From the NCBI RefSeq assembly GCF_014224355.1, contig NZ_VNWP01000018.1, positions 1 through 43,913 of the forward strand: 43,913 bases of DNA, read 5' to 3'. The notes under the pieces are model-generated. The model ran no database searches and had not been told where the DNA came from. It saw nothing but the letters and a program-made list of their open reading frames with translations. The DNA comes from Synechococcus sp. BSA11S (GTDB lineage: Bacteria > Cyanobacteriota > Cyanobacteriia > PCC-6307 > Cyanobiaceae). The position numbers and the translations under genes are program-made. Positions 15,801 to 24,796 of the stretch are shown one piece after another. Position 1 is the first letter of the stretch. Every line of letters begins with the position of its first letter.

Positions 15801-16247
15801 ATGGGACGTTGGCTTGAGCACAGTGTGACCACGGAGATCCATGCTCCGGTGGACCGTGTCTGGGAGGTCTGGAGCGACCTCGAGGCCATGCCGCGCTGGA
15901 TGCGCTGGATCGAGTCGGTGGTCACCCTCGATGACCCGGATCTCACCGACTGGACCCTGGCCGCCCAGGGGTTTCGCTTCCACTGGAAGGCCCGCATCTC
16001 CCATCGCGTCGAAGCCCAGCAGTTGCACTGGGAATCGGTGGGAGGGCTGCCCACCAAGGGAGCCGTTCGCTTTTACCCGCAGTCCGAGCGCCTCACCGTG
16101 GTCAGGCTGACCGTGAGCTACGAGCTGCCCGGTGCCCTTGCACCCCTGATGGAACCGAGCATCCTTGGAGGTATCGTCACTCGCGAACTCCAGGCCAACC
16201 TGGATCGCTTCCGGGACCTCGTGGAGCAGGAGCATGGCCAGTCCTGA
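15801..16247 (+). CDS. SRPBCC (START-like) family protein
   Basis: A 148-residue protein of the polyketide cyclase/START-like fold, with the typical opening VTTEIHAPVDRVWEVWSDLEAMPRWM. Members bind hydrophobic ligands in a deep pocket. Placement directly behind zds suggests a role with carotenoids, but that is inference. Its last bases overlap the start of the lipoprotein gene by 14 bases. Confidence 0.82.
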   Translation: MGRWLEHSVTTEIHAPVDRVWEVWSDLEAMPRWMRWIESVVTLDDPDLTDWTLAAQGFRFHWKARISHRVEAQQLHWESVGGLPTKGAVRFYPQSERLTVVRLTVSYELPGALAPLMEPSILGGIVTRELQANLDRFRDLVEQEHGQS

Positions 16248-16818
16248 GCGGCACCTCACCGTCAAGGCTCTGGTGCAAAGCAGCACCCAACTCGCGCTGA
16301 TTCCCCTTCTCCTCGCCGGCCTGGCGGGCTGTGGAGGAACTCCCACTACCGACACCGGGGCGGTTCCAGCCCCGCCTGTCCCCGGGGCCGCCCCCAGTCC
16401 CGAGAGCGAACCTGCCCAGGCGGCAGCAGCCGTTGAGAAGGCGGGATTCACCCCCTTGCCCAGCCCCGAGCAGGTGGAGGCAGCGATGCCCCCTGGCCGG
16501 CTCGACCCGTTTGCGCCCCTGGCGGTCACCCGTGTGACCACTCCAGTCTCCCGGAAGCCGGTGCTGGTTCAGCCTCCCCTCAACCTGCCCGATGGCTTTC
16601 GCTTCCAGGGGGTGATCAGCAGCAGTGGACGCCCCATGGCCCTGGTGCAGTTCGGCGAGCAGAGCGGCTCGCTGGCGGTCGGTGATGCCGGTGGCCGCAC
16701 CACCGATCTCCTGCCCGAGGCCTGGCGGGTGGTGGCGATCGATGTGCTGCGGGGCCGCCTGACCCTGGCCAGCCGCCAGGGTCAGGCCAGGGGCCAGGTG
16801 GTGATCGCCGAGCTCTAG
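16234..16818 (+). CDS. Putative lipoprotein
   Basis: A 194-residue product with a basic N-terminus, a hydrophobic stretch and a lipobox (LAGLAGCGG, Cys about residue 33), followed by a Pro/Ala-rich linker. The globular C-terminal domain (DGFRFQGVISSSGRPMALVQFGEQSG..., DVLRGRLTL) resembles the PilP-like or pilus/secretion accessory domains in pattern only. No family is assigned with confidence. ATG 16234 lies in the end of the SRPBCC gene. Probably anchored to a membrane facing the periplasm. Confidence 0.7.
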   Translation: MASPERHLTVKALVQSSTQLALIPLLLAGLAGCGGTPTTDTGAVPAPPVPGAAPSPESEPAQAAAAVEKAGFTPLPSPEQVEAAMPPGRLDPFAPLAVTRVTTPVSRKPVLVQPPLNLPDGFRFQGVISSSGRPMALVQFGEQSGSLAVGDAGGRTTDLLPEAWRVVAIDVLRGRLTLASRQGQARGQVVIAEL

Positions 16819-16838
16819 AAGCGCTGACGCCCAGGTGC

Positions 16839-17636
16839 TCAGGCTGCTCCCAGGGCACGGGCGCAGGCCTCAATCAATCCCTCCAGGTCATGGGGGTCGG
16901 CTTCGGCATCCACCCGACCCAGCAGCTCCCGGCAGGTGGCGCTGGTCTGGGGGCCGATCGACACCCGGGCCACGGGCTCCAACCGGTCCCGCCAGTCCTC
17001 CCCCAGGTCCTGCTGCAGCAGGTGCACGGTGTGGCGCACGGTCTTGCCGCTGGTGAAGGTGATGGCCTCCACCTGACCCTGACGCAGGGCAGCGGCGGTG
17101 GCCAGGGGCAAGTGGGGAGGACAGCGGGACTCATAGGCGGCCGCTTCCACCACCCTGGTGCCGGCTTCCGCGAAGGCTTCCGCCAGCAGAGTGCGCCCCC
17201 CGCTCTGGACCCTTGGCAGCAGCAGGCGCTGGCCCCAGCCCGAGACAGGGAAATGCTCGATCAGGCTGTCGGCCACGAAACTGGGGGGCACGAAATCGGC
17301 CGGGGCTCCCAGCTGCTCCAGCCTGGTGGCAGTCTTGCGGCCGACCGCTGCGATCTTGAGGCCCCGGGGGCGATCACCGAGGTTGCGTCCGATCCGCTGC
17401 AGCCGCTGCTCCACCGCCTCCACCCCGTTGACGCTGGAGAACACCAGCCAGTGGAAGGACTCCAGGTCTTCGAGGGCGTCATCGAGGGGGCCCCATTCAT
17501 CGGGGGGGCCGATCACCAGGGCCGGGAGGTCGAGCACACGGGCACCGGCGCGCTCGAGCAGCCCCCGGGCCTCGCCCAGCTGCTGCTCGGCCCGGGTCAC
17601 CGCCACCACACGACCTGAGAGCACGGCTTTCTCCAT
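16839..17636 (-). CDS. hemD: Uroporphyrinogen-III synthase
   Basis: A 265-residue HemD-family protein. Recognisable parts are VVAVTRAEQQLGEARGLLERAGA at the start, FHWLVFSSVNGVEAV, LKIAAVGRKTATRLEQLG, ITFTSGKTVRHTV and VARVSIGPQTSATCREL. It closes and inverts ring D of hydroxymethylbilane to give uroporphyrinogen III, the precursor of chlorophyll, haem, bilins and cobalamin. Its ATG overlaps the stop of the preceding GT2 gene by one base (TGATG). It ends the minus-strand unit DUF751-rbfA-GH3-GT2-hemD. Confidence 0.92.
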   Translation of the reverse strand: MEKAVLSGRVVAVTRAEQQLGEARGLLERAGARVLDLPALVIGPPDEWGPLDDALEDLESFHWLVFSSVNGVEAVEQRLQRIGRNLGDRPRGLKIAAVGRKTATRLEQLGAPADFVPPSFVADSLIEHFPVSGWGQRLLLPRVQSGGRTLLAEAFAEAGTRVVEAAAYESRCPPHLPLATAAALRQGQVEAITFTSGKTVRHTVHLLQQDLGEDWRDRLEPVARVSIGPQTSATCRELLGRVDAEADPHDLEGLIEACARALGAA

Positions 17637-18829
17637 CAGTCGTCCAGTCTCACCATGGCCCCCGCCTGCTGCTGCAGTCGCTCCGCTGCCAACGGCTGGC
17701 CCTGTTGCCGCAGCAGGGCGATGGCCAGCCGAAAACTGGCCCGGGCGGCGGCGATGTCGCCCGACAGCAGCTGGGCCACCGCTCGGTTCTGGTGGGTTTC
17801 GGCGTGATCGGGGGCCAGGCTCACGGCGGTGTCATAGGCCTGGAGGGAGCCGCGGATGTCGCCGAGCCGGCGGCGGATCAGGCCGAGGTTGTACCAGCCC
17901 AGGGCCAGCTCGGGAGCGTCGCGGGTCACGGCATTCGCCAGCAGGTCGGCGTCTGTCGTGGCGCCCTCCTGCAGCAGCAGGGCCGCCAGGTTCAGCCGTG
18001 CCGCCGCCTGCAGGCGTGGATCGAGCGGCAGGTCCAGGGCCTCCCGGTACAGGGCAGAGGCCCGGGCTGGATGGCGGCTGGCCTCGGCCATCGCCAGATG
18101 CAGCAGTAACTCATAGCGCTCGGGGTGGGCCTCGGGCGGGCATGTTCTCAGCCCTGCCCTGAGCAGGCTGATCCCGCGCTTCACGTTCCCCTCGCTGATC
18201 TCCAGGCCCCCCAGCTTGGCGCTGGCGTAGGCATTGCCGGGATGGTCCCGCAGCTCCTGCTGCATGGCCCGCCGCAGCTGCCTTGCCTTGCGGCCATCCG
18301 AGAGCAGCTCGGGCCGGTAGCCCTCATGGCGGATCGCCGGCTGGGGACAGTCCACCACCCGCCAGCGGGGCTCGCTGGCCATCAGCTCTGCCACGCTGTC
18401 ATCGACCATGGCGTGGTACGGCCGGCTCCAGCGGATCTTTGGCTGCCGCCTGAACAGCCGACTGACACTGGAGTAGGGCGATTGCCGCGCTCCAACTTCC
18501 TGGCGCAGCAGATTGATCAGCAGGGTGTCTGGATCGGCCATCAGCGCCCGCAACGGGGCTCGGGCCTCCTCCAGCAGCTGCTCGTCGGCATCGAGCACCA
18601 GCACCCAGGTGCCCCGCACCCAACCCAGGGCCTGGTTGCGGGCTGGCCCGAAATCCCCGGGCCAGGGGATCTGCTCCACCCGGGCGCCGTAGCCCCTGGC
18701 CACCGCCACCGTGTCGTCACTCGAGCCGGTGTCAACCACCACCATCTCATCGACAAAACCGGCCACCGATTCGAGGCAGCGGCCGAGGCGCCCGGCTTCG
18801 TTGCGCACGATCATCGACAGGCTGAGCAT
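17636..18829 (-). CDS. Family 2 glycosyltransferase with C-terminal TPR repeats
   Basis: About 397 residues. The N-terminal GT-A domain begins LSLSMIVRNEAGRLGRCLESV and has MVVVDTGSSDDT and the metal-binding VLVLDADEQL. From about residue 190 on there are TPR-type helix pairs (for example LALGWYNLGLIRRRLGDIRGSLQAYDTAVS, described here by its pattern). Such SunS-like or TPR-linked GT2 enzymes glycosylate proteins or lipids in the cytoplasm. ATG 18829 matches the usual start. TAACCT upstream (about 18855) may be a -10 box. Coupled to hemD. Confidence 0.85.
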   Translation of the reverse strand: MLSLSMIVRNEAGRLGRCLESVAGFVDEMVVVDTGSSDDTVAVARGYGARVEQIPWPGDFGPARNQALGWVRGTWVLVLDADEQLLEEARAPLRALMADPDTLLINLLRQEVGARQSPYSSVSRLFRRQPKIRWSRPYHAMVDDSVAELMASEPRWRVVDCPQPAIRHEGYRPELLSDGRKARQLRRAMQQELRDHPGNAYASAKLGGLEISEGNVKRGISLLRAGLRTCPPEAHPERYELLLHLAMAEASRHPARASALYREALDLPLDPRLQAAARLNLAALLLQEGATTDADLLANAVTRDAPELALGWYNLGLIRRRLGDIRGSLQAYDTAVSLAPDHAETHQNRAVAQLLSGDIAAARASFRLAIALLRQQGQPLAAERLQQQAGAMVRLDD

Positions 18830-18880
18830 GGCTGCGGCCCGCATCCATGGGCGAGGTTAGGGCTTGAGCCGCGGGCAGGC

Positions 18881-20533
18881 TCAGTCGGTGAAGCCGCCCT
18901 CCGAGGCCTGGCTGGATGCAAGGCCGAGACAGGTGAGCAGGGCGGCCTGGGCCAGGGGCATCTGCGCGGGGCTGTAGCCCGCTGGGAGGCTCCGTGGCAG
19001 CAGAGGCTCCAGGGCCTCCCACAGGTACGGACTGCCCAGCACGGTCAGGCCCGCCAGCCGGCCAGTCCGCAGCAACTGCCGGATCACCGCTGGCCAGGGC
19101 TCATCTCCTCCGGCGCTGCCCCGAAAGGGGTTGCCCCGCACGAACAACTGCAGCAGCAGCGGACCTGCCGGCAGCCGCTCGAGGGCAAGCGGTGCTTCAG
19201 GGTCTCCACTCCAGGGGCTGGGGGCACTGGCTTCGATCAGGCAGCTCTGGTAGCCGGCCGCCGCCGGTAGCCGCAGGGCCGGGGCCATCGCCGGCAGGAA
19301 GGGACAGGCCAGGCTGTTGTCCAGGCGGATCAGGTTGACCCCCGGGCCCGCCGGCAGGCCCGGGGTCCCCCGGGTCTGCCGGCTGAGCTCCACCAGCTCC
19401 AGCGCAAGGGCCTGATCCTGGGGCGTCTCCAGCTCGCCCAGCCCCTCCAGGGGCACCAGGGCGGCTCCAGGGGCTCGGACGTCCAGGGCCGCCAGGGCCT
19501 CCTCGCGGCGCTGCAGGCTCTGCCGCAGCTGCTCCATCGCCAGGCGCCCGCTCTGGAACCCCTCCACCAGGCCGTCGATGGCGGCATCGGCGTCGGCGGG
19601 CATCAGGATCAGGTCCGAACCCGCCTCGAAGGCGAGCACGGCGGCCTCCTCCGCCCCCCAGCGGGAGGCGATCGCCTCCATCACCAGGGCGTCGGTGATC
19701 ACCAGTCCGGCAAACCCCAGCTCCTGCCGCAGCAGCCCCGTCAGCACGGGCCGCGAGAGGGTTGCCGGCAGCAGCGGGTCCAGCGCGTCCAGCTGCAGGT
19801 GGGCGGTCATGACTGCCGCGCAGCCCGCGGCGATGGCCGCCTGGAAGGGGGGCAGCTCGATGGCCTCCAGCCGGTCCCGCCCATGGGCCAGCCGGGGCAG
19901 CTCCAGGTGGGAGTCATCGCTGGTGTCCCCGTGGCCGGGGAAGTGCTTGGCACAGCAGAGCACCCCTTCGGCCTGAGCCCCCTCCAGGAAGGCCGTTGCC
20001 AGCGCTCCCGCGGCGGAGGTGGTCTCCCCCCAGGCGCGCACATTGATCACCGGATTGTCGGGATTGTTGTTGACATCGCAGACCGGAGCGAGGACACCGT
20101 TCAGCCCCAGCTGCCTCGCCTGACGGCCCGTGCAATGGCCGTAGCGGCGTGCAAGGGAGAGGGCGCGCTCCGGATCACTGCCGTGCAGGCGTCCCAGGGC
20201 CAGGGGCGGCACCAGCCAGCTGGCACCCTCGAAGCGTTGTCCCACGCCCTCCTCCACGTCGGCGCAGATCAGCAGCGGGTGCCCTGCCCAGCTGCGCAAC
20301 TGCTCGCTGCGCAGGCGCAGTTCGGCTGCACTGCCTCCCAGCAGGATCACCCCACCCACCCCTTCGGCCAGCAGCCTCCTGAGGGCGTCGTTCTCCAGTT
20401 CCCAGCGGGGATAACGCCGTTGTCGGTCGGCGAGGTGGCCGCTCCCGCGGATCACCAGCAACCGGGCCACCTGTCGGCGCAGCTCAGCGGCCGGCGGGAG
20501 CGACTCAACGGCGTGCTGCCGGCGCGTGCTCAT
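18881..20533 (-). CDS. Glycoside hydrolase family 3 protein (NagZ-like)
   Basis: 550 residues. The N-terminal (beta/alpha)8 domain has the NagZ-type catalytic loop [14 protein letters not shown] (196-209) and the nucleophile Asp in VITDAL (D281), which fit beta-N-acetylhexosaminidases that act on cell-wall GlcNAc-anhydroMurNAc. A second ~200-residue domain at the C-terminus makes it longer than the single-domain NagZ of E. coli (~340). No signal peptide was seen, so the protein is probably cytoplasmic. The ATG overlaps the rbfA stop (ATGA). Confidence 0.88.
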   Translation of the reverse strand: MSTRRQHAVESLPPAAELRRQVARLLVIRGSGHLADRQRRYPRWELENDALRRLLAEGVGGVILLGGSAAELRLRSEQLRSWAGHPLLICADVEEGVGQRFEGASWLVPPLALGRLHGSDPERALSLARRYGHCTGRQARQLGLNGVLAPVCDVNNNPDNPVINVRAWGETTSAAGALATAFLEGAQAEGVLCCAKHFPGHGDTSDDSHLELPRLAHGRDRLEAIELPPFQAAIAAGCAAVMTAHLQLDALDPLLPATLSRPVLTGLLRQELGFAGLVITDALVMEAIASRWGAEEAAVLAFEAGSDLILMPADADAAIDGLVEGFQSGRLAMEQLRQSLQRREEALAALDVRAPGAALVPLEGLGELETPQDQALALELVELSRQTRGTPGLPAGPGVNLIRLDNSLACPFLPAMAPALRLPAAAGYQSCLIEASAPSPWSGDPEAPLALERLPAGPLLLQLFVRGNPFRGSAGGDEPWPAVIRQLLRTGRLAGLTVLGSPYLWEALEPLLPRSLPAGYSPAQMPLAQAALLTCLGLASSQASEGGFTD

Positions 20534-20943
20534 GCCGGGCCGACGTCGCCGTCATCGCCTGCTTCAGGTGTGACGGCCTCGCGCTGCTTGCGTTCCTCGC
20601 CGAGTTGGCTGAGCAGCCCCAGCACCGAACTGCCCTTCTCCAGCCCGCGATCGAGCACAAACTGCAGTTCGGGCGTGCGACGCAGATTCAGCCGTCGTGC
20701 CAACTCGCCTTTCACGAAGGGAGCTGCCGATTTCAGGCCTGCCAGAGCCGCCTGGCGGTCCTGGTCGCTGCCGAAAATGCTGACGAAAACCTTGCAGTGC
20801 TGCAGATCACCGGCCACCTCCACCTGGGTGACGCTCACCATGCCGAGCGAAACCCTCTGATCCTTGATGCCATGGACCAGGAGTTCACTGATCTCACGGC
20901 GGATCAGGGAGGCCATGCGCTCCACCCGTCGGCCCTGTGCCAT
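20530..20943 (-). CDS. rbfA: Ribosome-binding factor A
   Basis: 137 residues with the RbfA signature: [18 protein letters not shown], then [21 protein letters not shown], and [17 protein letters not shown]. It binds the free 30S subunit and helps mature the 5' end of 16S rRNA. ATG 20943 is the start of homology; the frame is open further up but runs through the DUF751 gene. It lies two bases after the DUF751 stop and overlaps the GH3 start. Confidence 0.94.
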   Translation of the reverse strand: MAQGRRVERMASLIRREISELLVHGIKDQRVSLGMVSVTQVEVAGDLQHCKVFVSIFGSDQDRQAALAGLKSAAPFVKGELARRLNLRRTPELQFVLDRGLEKGSSVLGLLSQLGEERKQREAVTPEAGDDGDVGPA

Positions 20944-20945
20944 CC

Positions 20946-21152
20946 CTACGCCAGTGGTGCTGGATTCACCATGGCACGCAGCACCAGGGTCAGGCTGATC
21001 ATGCCGCTCACCAGGGCCCCGACAAGGGCCACGGCGGTGACGGGGTTGCTGCGCCGTTTGAGCAGGGGCTGGAGCACGGAGTTGAACACACCGAGGCTGA
21101 AGGCCACCAGGTAGCGCGGGTAGCGCGTCACGTTGAGGAAGAAGTCCTTCAT
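20946..21152 (-). CDS. DUF751 (Ycf33-like) small membrane protein
   Basis: 68 residues, [20 protein letters not shown] at the start and two hydrophobic segments. It matches the DUF751/Ycf33 family found in cyanobacteria and plastids, function unknown. First gene of the unit with rbfA, two bases upstream of it. Confidence 0.85.
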   Translation of the reverse strand: MKDFFLNVTRYPRYLVAFSLGVFNSVLQPLLKRRSNPVTAVALVGALVSGMISLTLVLRAMVNPAPLA

Positions 21153-21304
21153 GGCGCAGGCAGGCGGGGCGGGGGAAGCGAGATGGTGGCGTGGACGGGC
21201 GTTGAGGCTGCCCGCAGGGGTGACCCGGCGGTGAGCTGGGCAGAGAGCCGCCCACGCCGGTGGAGCGTGAGGGCTACTCTGCCGCCCAAAGGACCGTGCC
21301 GCCG

Positions 21305-22048
21305 ATGCTCGAGCTCCACCAGTTCCGCCACTCCTCGTTCTGCGAGAAAGTGCGGCTGATCCTGGCCGCCAAAGGGCTGGAGTACCGCACCATCGAAGTC
21401 ACCCCGGGCCTGGGGCAACTGGAACTGTTCCGTCTCTCCGGCCAGCGCCAGGTGCCGGTGCTGGTGAATGGCGGTGAGGTGATCGCCGACTCCAGCGCCA
21501 TCGCCCAGCACCTGGAGAGCCTGGTGCCGACCCCTCCCCTGGTCCCCGAGGATCCGGCCGATCGGGCCCGGGTGCTGCTGCTGGAAGACTGGGCCGACAC
21601 GGCCCTGGCCACCGGAGTCCGTCAGGCGCTGCTGCAGGCTGCCGGCTCAGATTCCGTGCTGCGCGGTGCCCTGCTGCCGGAGGCCACCCCCGCTGTGCTG
21701 CGCTCGCTGGTGGGGGCTCTGCCCACCGATCTGCTCACCTCCCTGGGCGACACCATAGGCCAGGCTGAGCGCCGCCAACTTCAGGCGAACCTCGAGCAGC
21801 TGGCGGTGCTTCTGGCCCCCGGCCGTTTTCTTGTGGGAGATCGGCTCTCCCTGGCCGATCTGGCGGTGGCCGCCCAGCTGTCCCTGCTGCTCTTTCCGGC
21901 CAGCGCCGGTGCCCCCCTGGCCGGTCGAGGCATTCCCGGCCTGGCTGACCACCCCCTGCTGACCAGCCTGTTCGCCTGGAGAGATGGGCTCTATCTTTCC
22001 CTGGGCCGAGGCGCCGTCAGCGAGCCGGCCTACCCGCCCACCCATTGA
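21305..22048 (+). CDS. Glutathione S-transferase family protein
   Basis: 247 residues with a thioredoxin-fold N-terminal domain (FRHSSFCEKVRLILAAKGLEY, then GQRQVPVLVNGGEVIADSSAI) and a helical C-terminal domain (VGDRLSLADLAVAAQLSLL). Substrate unknown. ATG 21305 fits the fold start. Its stop (TGA 22046-22048) abuts the stop of the convergent gene with no bases between, so there is no room for a separate terminator. Confidence 0.85.
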   Translation: MLELHQFRHSSFCEKVRLILAAKGLEYRTIEVTPGLGQLELFRLSGQRQVPVLVNGGEVIADSSAIAQHLESLVPTPPLVPEDPADRARVLLLEDWADTALATGVRQALLQAAGSDSVLRGALLPEATPAVLRSLVGALPTDLLTSLGDTIGQAERRQLQANLEQLAVLLAPGRFLVGDRLSLADLAVAAQLSLLLFPASAGAPLAGRGIPGLADHPLLTSLFAWRDGLYLSLGRGAVSEPAYPPTH

Positions 22049-22753
22049 TCAGGGCGCGGATGGGTTGCGGCTGAGCAGGAGCCAGAGGTGATGACTGCCG
22101 TTGGCACGGGCCACCAGCCCCTGCTCCGGTGACGGGTAGCTGGCCTGCCACTGCTCCGCCCTGATCAGCTCGTGGCCTGGGGTGCGGCTCACGAGCTGGT
22201 ATCGGCTGAGGGTCTCCACACGGCTGATCCTGGCTCCCCCGGGACCGTGCATCACCTGCAGGGCCAGCTCGTCGGCGAGGAACTCCTCCTCCCGGCTCAG
22301 GGCCGGCGAGGAGGACTGGCTGCGGCGCCCGATCACGGTGGATTCCAGCTCCAGATCACCCCGCAGAAGAGCCAGCTGGCGGTTGGGGTTGGCGGGGTCG
22401 TTGGCCACCGAGATCAGCTGACCCCCCAGCAGCGCATCACCCACCTGGGTGGCGTTGAAGGCGCGATCGCCCACCACTGCGCCGCGGCCATCGCGCAGAA
22501 AGCGCACGGCATAGGGCGGGATCGGCTCGTGGCACCCTTCTTCCAGGCTGAGCACCCACCAGGCCCCGTCGAACCAGTCCGGATAGCGCAGGTCGCTGCG
22601 ACCGGGGCGGCTGAGGGGAGCCGGCAGGGACCAGGCCGGCCAGGCTTCCAGCCGCCGCTTCAGGGGGCTGTCGAGTGGGCTGACCGCCGGGGCCTGCCCC
22701 GGCCAGAGGGTGAGCAGGGCGACCAGGATGAACGCGATCCGAGAGCTGAGCAT
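22049..22753 (-). CDS. Exported cyanobacterial protein, possibly DUF6816
   Basis: 234 residues with a signal peptide (hydrophobic stretch to about residue 24, APA). The mature part begins with SPLDSPLKRRLEAWPAWSLPAPLSRP, a pattern I associate with a family limited to cyanobacteria and plastids (possibly DUF6816). Function unknown, probably lumenal or periplasmic. Its ATG shares bases with the ATG of crr7 on the other strand within a CATG palindrome. Confidence 0.72.
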   Translation of the reverse strand: MLSSRIAFILVALLTLWPGQAPAVSPLDSPLKRRLEAWPAWSLPAPLSRPGRSDLRYPDWFDGAWWVLSLEEGCHEPIPPYAVRFLRDGRGAVVGDRAFNATQVGDALLGGQLISVANDPANPNRQLALLRGDLELESTVIGRRSQSSSPALSREEEFLADELALQVMHGPGGARISRVETLSRYQLVSRTPGHELIRAEQWQASYPSPEQGLVARANGSHHLWLLLSRNPSAP

Positions 22754-23015
22754 GTCCGATCCCCTGCTGCGGGAACTCGATCATTACGTGGTGCTGGAGC
22801 CCTCCCGGGGTGAGCGCATCCTCACGGCGGCCGAAACCCTCGCCTGGCTCACCGCGCAGCTCGCTGAACTGGAGGAGCCCCCCGCCGACCTGCGGACCCT
22901 CTCCAGCGACCGCGAACGAGCCGAACGGCTGCTGGAAACGGCCTGTGAGCTGGAGCTGGAGCCCGGACTGGCGATTCAGTGGTATGCCGTGCGCCTGGAG
23001 CCACCAGCGGGTTGA
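22752..23015 (+). CDS. crr7: Chlororespiratory reduction 7 family protein
   Basis: 87 residues matching CRR7: DPLLRELDHYVVLEPS, ILTAAETLAWL, then AERLLETACELELEPG and QWYAVRLEPP. In chloroplasts CRR7 is needed for assembly or stability of the NDH-1 complex; the cyanobacterial role is assumed to be related. ATG 22752 is supported by the conserved first residues. Converges on aroK with 25 bases between. Confidence 0.82.
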   Translation: MSDPLLRELDHYVVLEPSRGERILTAAETLAWLTAQLAELEEPPADLRTLSSDRERAERLLETACELELEPGLAIQWYAVRLEPPAG

Positions 23016-23040
23016 TGGACGAACCTTCGCTGGACTCAGG

Positions 23041-23754
23041 TCAGGCCTGGGATCCGTTCAGATCTGAACAGGTGTTCAGGTTGGCTGTGCTGGAGCCGCT
23101 GCCATCGACCAGCTGCGCCAGAGCTTCCGGCGGCTCCTCCCGCTGGCGCAGCACCGTGGGGATCGCTTCCAGCACCTGGCGGGCCACGGCCACGGCAGCT
23201 CGCCCGTCCTGGAGCACCCGCAGGTCGGCCTGGCTGTAGAGGTGCCGGCGTTCGCGCAGCAACTGCCGCAGCCGCCCCTCGGGATCTGCGTTGGCCAGCA
23301 GGGGCCGCTGACCTGGATCGTTCCGCAGGCGCTCCAGCAGCAGCTGCTCGGGGGCATCCAGCCAGACCACCAGCCCCTGCCGCATCTGGCCCCAGTTGCC
23401 GGGGCGGCTGACCACGCCACCCCCTGTGGCCACCACCAGGGAATGCCAGCAGGCGATTCGGTTGAGGACGGCTGACTCCAGCTCGCGGAAGCCGGCCTCC
23501 CCCTGTTGCTCGAACAGCTCGGGGATGGAGTGGCCCGCATGTTGCTCCAGCACGCTGTCGGCGTCGATGAAGCGGTACCCCAGAGCTTCAGCGAGGGGGC
23601 GCCCGACGCTGCTCTTGCCTGCCCCCATCATCCCGACCAGATAGATGTTCAGCCCCTGCAGGCGTAGGGCCAGCTCCAGAGAGTCCTCCGCGGCTTTGGC
23701 GGTCTGCCCGGCTTCTGGGGAGAGGCTCGTGGCGGAGGGCGGTTCGGAGGCCAT
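23041..23754 (-). CDS. aroK: Shikimate kinase
   Basis: 237 residues. Walker A GMMGAGKSS (41-49), the shikimate-binding FIDAD (63-67), GFREL and VVATGGGVV, and the lid region NDPGQRPLL are all present. It phosphorylates shikimate at O-3 with ATP in aromatic amino-acid synthesis. The first ~30 residues are a variable extension, and about 40 extra residues follow at the C-terminus. ATG 23754 is chosen because upstream frame content is low-complexity. Confidence 0.94.
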   Translation of the reverse strand: MASEPPSATSLSPEAGQTAKAAEDSLELALRLQGLNIYLVGMMGAGKSSVGRPLAEALGYRFIDADSVLEQHAGHSIPELFEQQGEAGFRELESAVLNRIACWHSLVVATGGGVVSRPGNWGQMRQGLVVWLDAPEQLLLERLRNDPGQRPLLANADPEGRLRQLLRERRHLYSQADLRVLQDGRAAVAVARQVLEAIPTVLRQREEPPEALAQLVDGSGSSTANLNTCSDLNGSQA

Positions 23755-23800
23755 GGGGTCTGGGCGGTGCAGCGGTGGATCAGGCGCTGGCAGGGGCGGG

Positions 23801-23811
23801 ATACCTAGGAT
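23801..23811. promoter_or_regulatory. Overlapping divergent -10-like boxes at a CCTAGG palindrome
   Basis: ATACCTAGGAT contains TAGGAT reading toward the PTPS gene and TAGGTA reading toward aroK, sharing the palindrome CCTAGG. It would give leaders of about 40 bases for aroK and about 100 for the PTPS gene. Confidence 0.35.
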
Positions 23812-23923
23812 GCCCCAGCAGGACGCCGCCTCGTCGATGGCCACCGGGACTCTGGCGATGCCCACCACCCCCATCCCTGGCAGTTCAGCCGGCTCCCTTC
23901 GCCATGGCCGAGGCCGTGGCTGT

Positions 23924-24796
23924 GTGATCACCCGCCGGGCCCTGTTCAGCGCCAGTCATCTCTACCGGTTGCCCGAGCTGACCGACGAGGAGAACGCCAG
24001 CCGCTTCGGCCGTTGCAGCCTTCCTCCGGGTCACGGCCACAACTACGAACTCATCGTGGCGATGGCCGGTCCGCTCGATGGCGATGGCATGGTGCTGAAC
24101 CTCTCGGATGTGAAGCACGCCATCCGTCGGGAGGTCACCGATCCCCTCGATTTCCGTTTCCTCAACGACTGCTGGCCGGAGTTCGACCTCAGCCGGCCCC
24201 AGGGGCGGTTGCCCACCACGGAAGCCCTGACCCAGGCGATCTGGACACGCCTTGCTCCGCACCTGCCGCTCGTCGGTCTCCGCCTTTACGAGCAACCCAC
24301 CCTCTGGGCCGATGTCATCGGCAACCCCATGGAAGCCTTCCTTTCGATCCGCACCCACTTTTCAGCCGCCCACCGCCTGGCCCGCGAGGAGCTATCGCAG
24401 GGCGAGAACGAAACGATCTACGGCAAGTGTGCCCGCCCCCACGGCCACGGCCACAACTACCTGCTCGATGTCACGGTGCGCGGAGCGATCGATCCCCGCA
24501 CCGGCATGGTCTGCGACCTCGGTGAGCTGCAGGGCCTGGTGAACGAGCTCGTGGTGGAGCCCTTCGATCACACGTTCCTCAACAAGGACGTGGCCCATTT
24601 CGCCACCTGCGTGCCCACCGCCGAGAACATCGCCCTGCACATCGCTGATCTGCTCAGCGGACCGATTGCCGCCACCGGTGCCGCTCTGCACAAGGTGCGC
24701 CTGCAGGAGAGCCCCAACAACGCCGCCGAGGTGTTCGCCGAAACCCCTCTGCTCGAGTCACGCCCTGCCGTGCTGGAGGCGCTGGCCAGAACTTGA
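23924..24796 (+). CDS. Tandem 6-pyruvoyl-tetrahydropterin synthase-domain protein
   Basis: 290 residues holding two PTPS/QueD-type domains. Both keep the zinc histidines (H12, H37, H39; and H150, H175, H177), the catalytic-type cysteine six residues before the HGH pair (C31, C169) and the late glutamate (E123, E262). The Asp-His pair is complete in the second domain (D215-H216, FDHTFLN) but is Asp-Phe in the first (D76-F77, LDFRFLN), so the first half may be inactive or altered. These enzymes act on dihydroneopterin triphosphate toward pterins or 7-deazaguanines. GTG 23924 sits right before the conserved start; ATGs at 23837 and 23858 are in frame and possible. Confidence 0.86.
   Translation: MITRRALFSASHLYRLPELTDEENASRFGRCSLPPGHGHNYELIVAMAGPLDGDGMVLNLSDVKHAIRREVTDPLDFRFLNDCWPEFDLSRPQGRLPTTEALTQAIWTRLAPHLPLVGLRLYEQPTLWADVIGNPMEAFLSIRTHFSAAHRLAREELSQGENETIYGKCARPHGHGHNYLLDVTVRGAIDPRTGMVCDLGELQGLVNELVVEPFDHTFLNKDVAHFATCVPTAENIALHIADLLSGPIAATGAALHKVRLQESPNNAAEVFAETPLLESRPAVLEALART

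Noticed and set aside
23904-23927. Seven-codon frame (MAEAVAV) ending over the GTG start of the PTPS gene
   Set aside because: No ribosome binding site in front of it and such short frames are frequent by chance.
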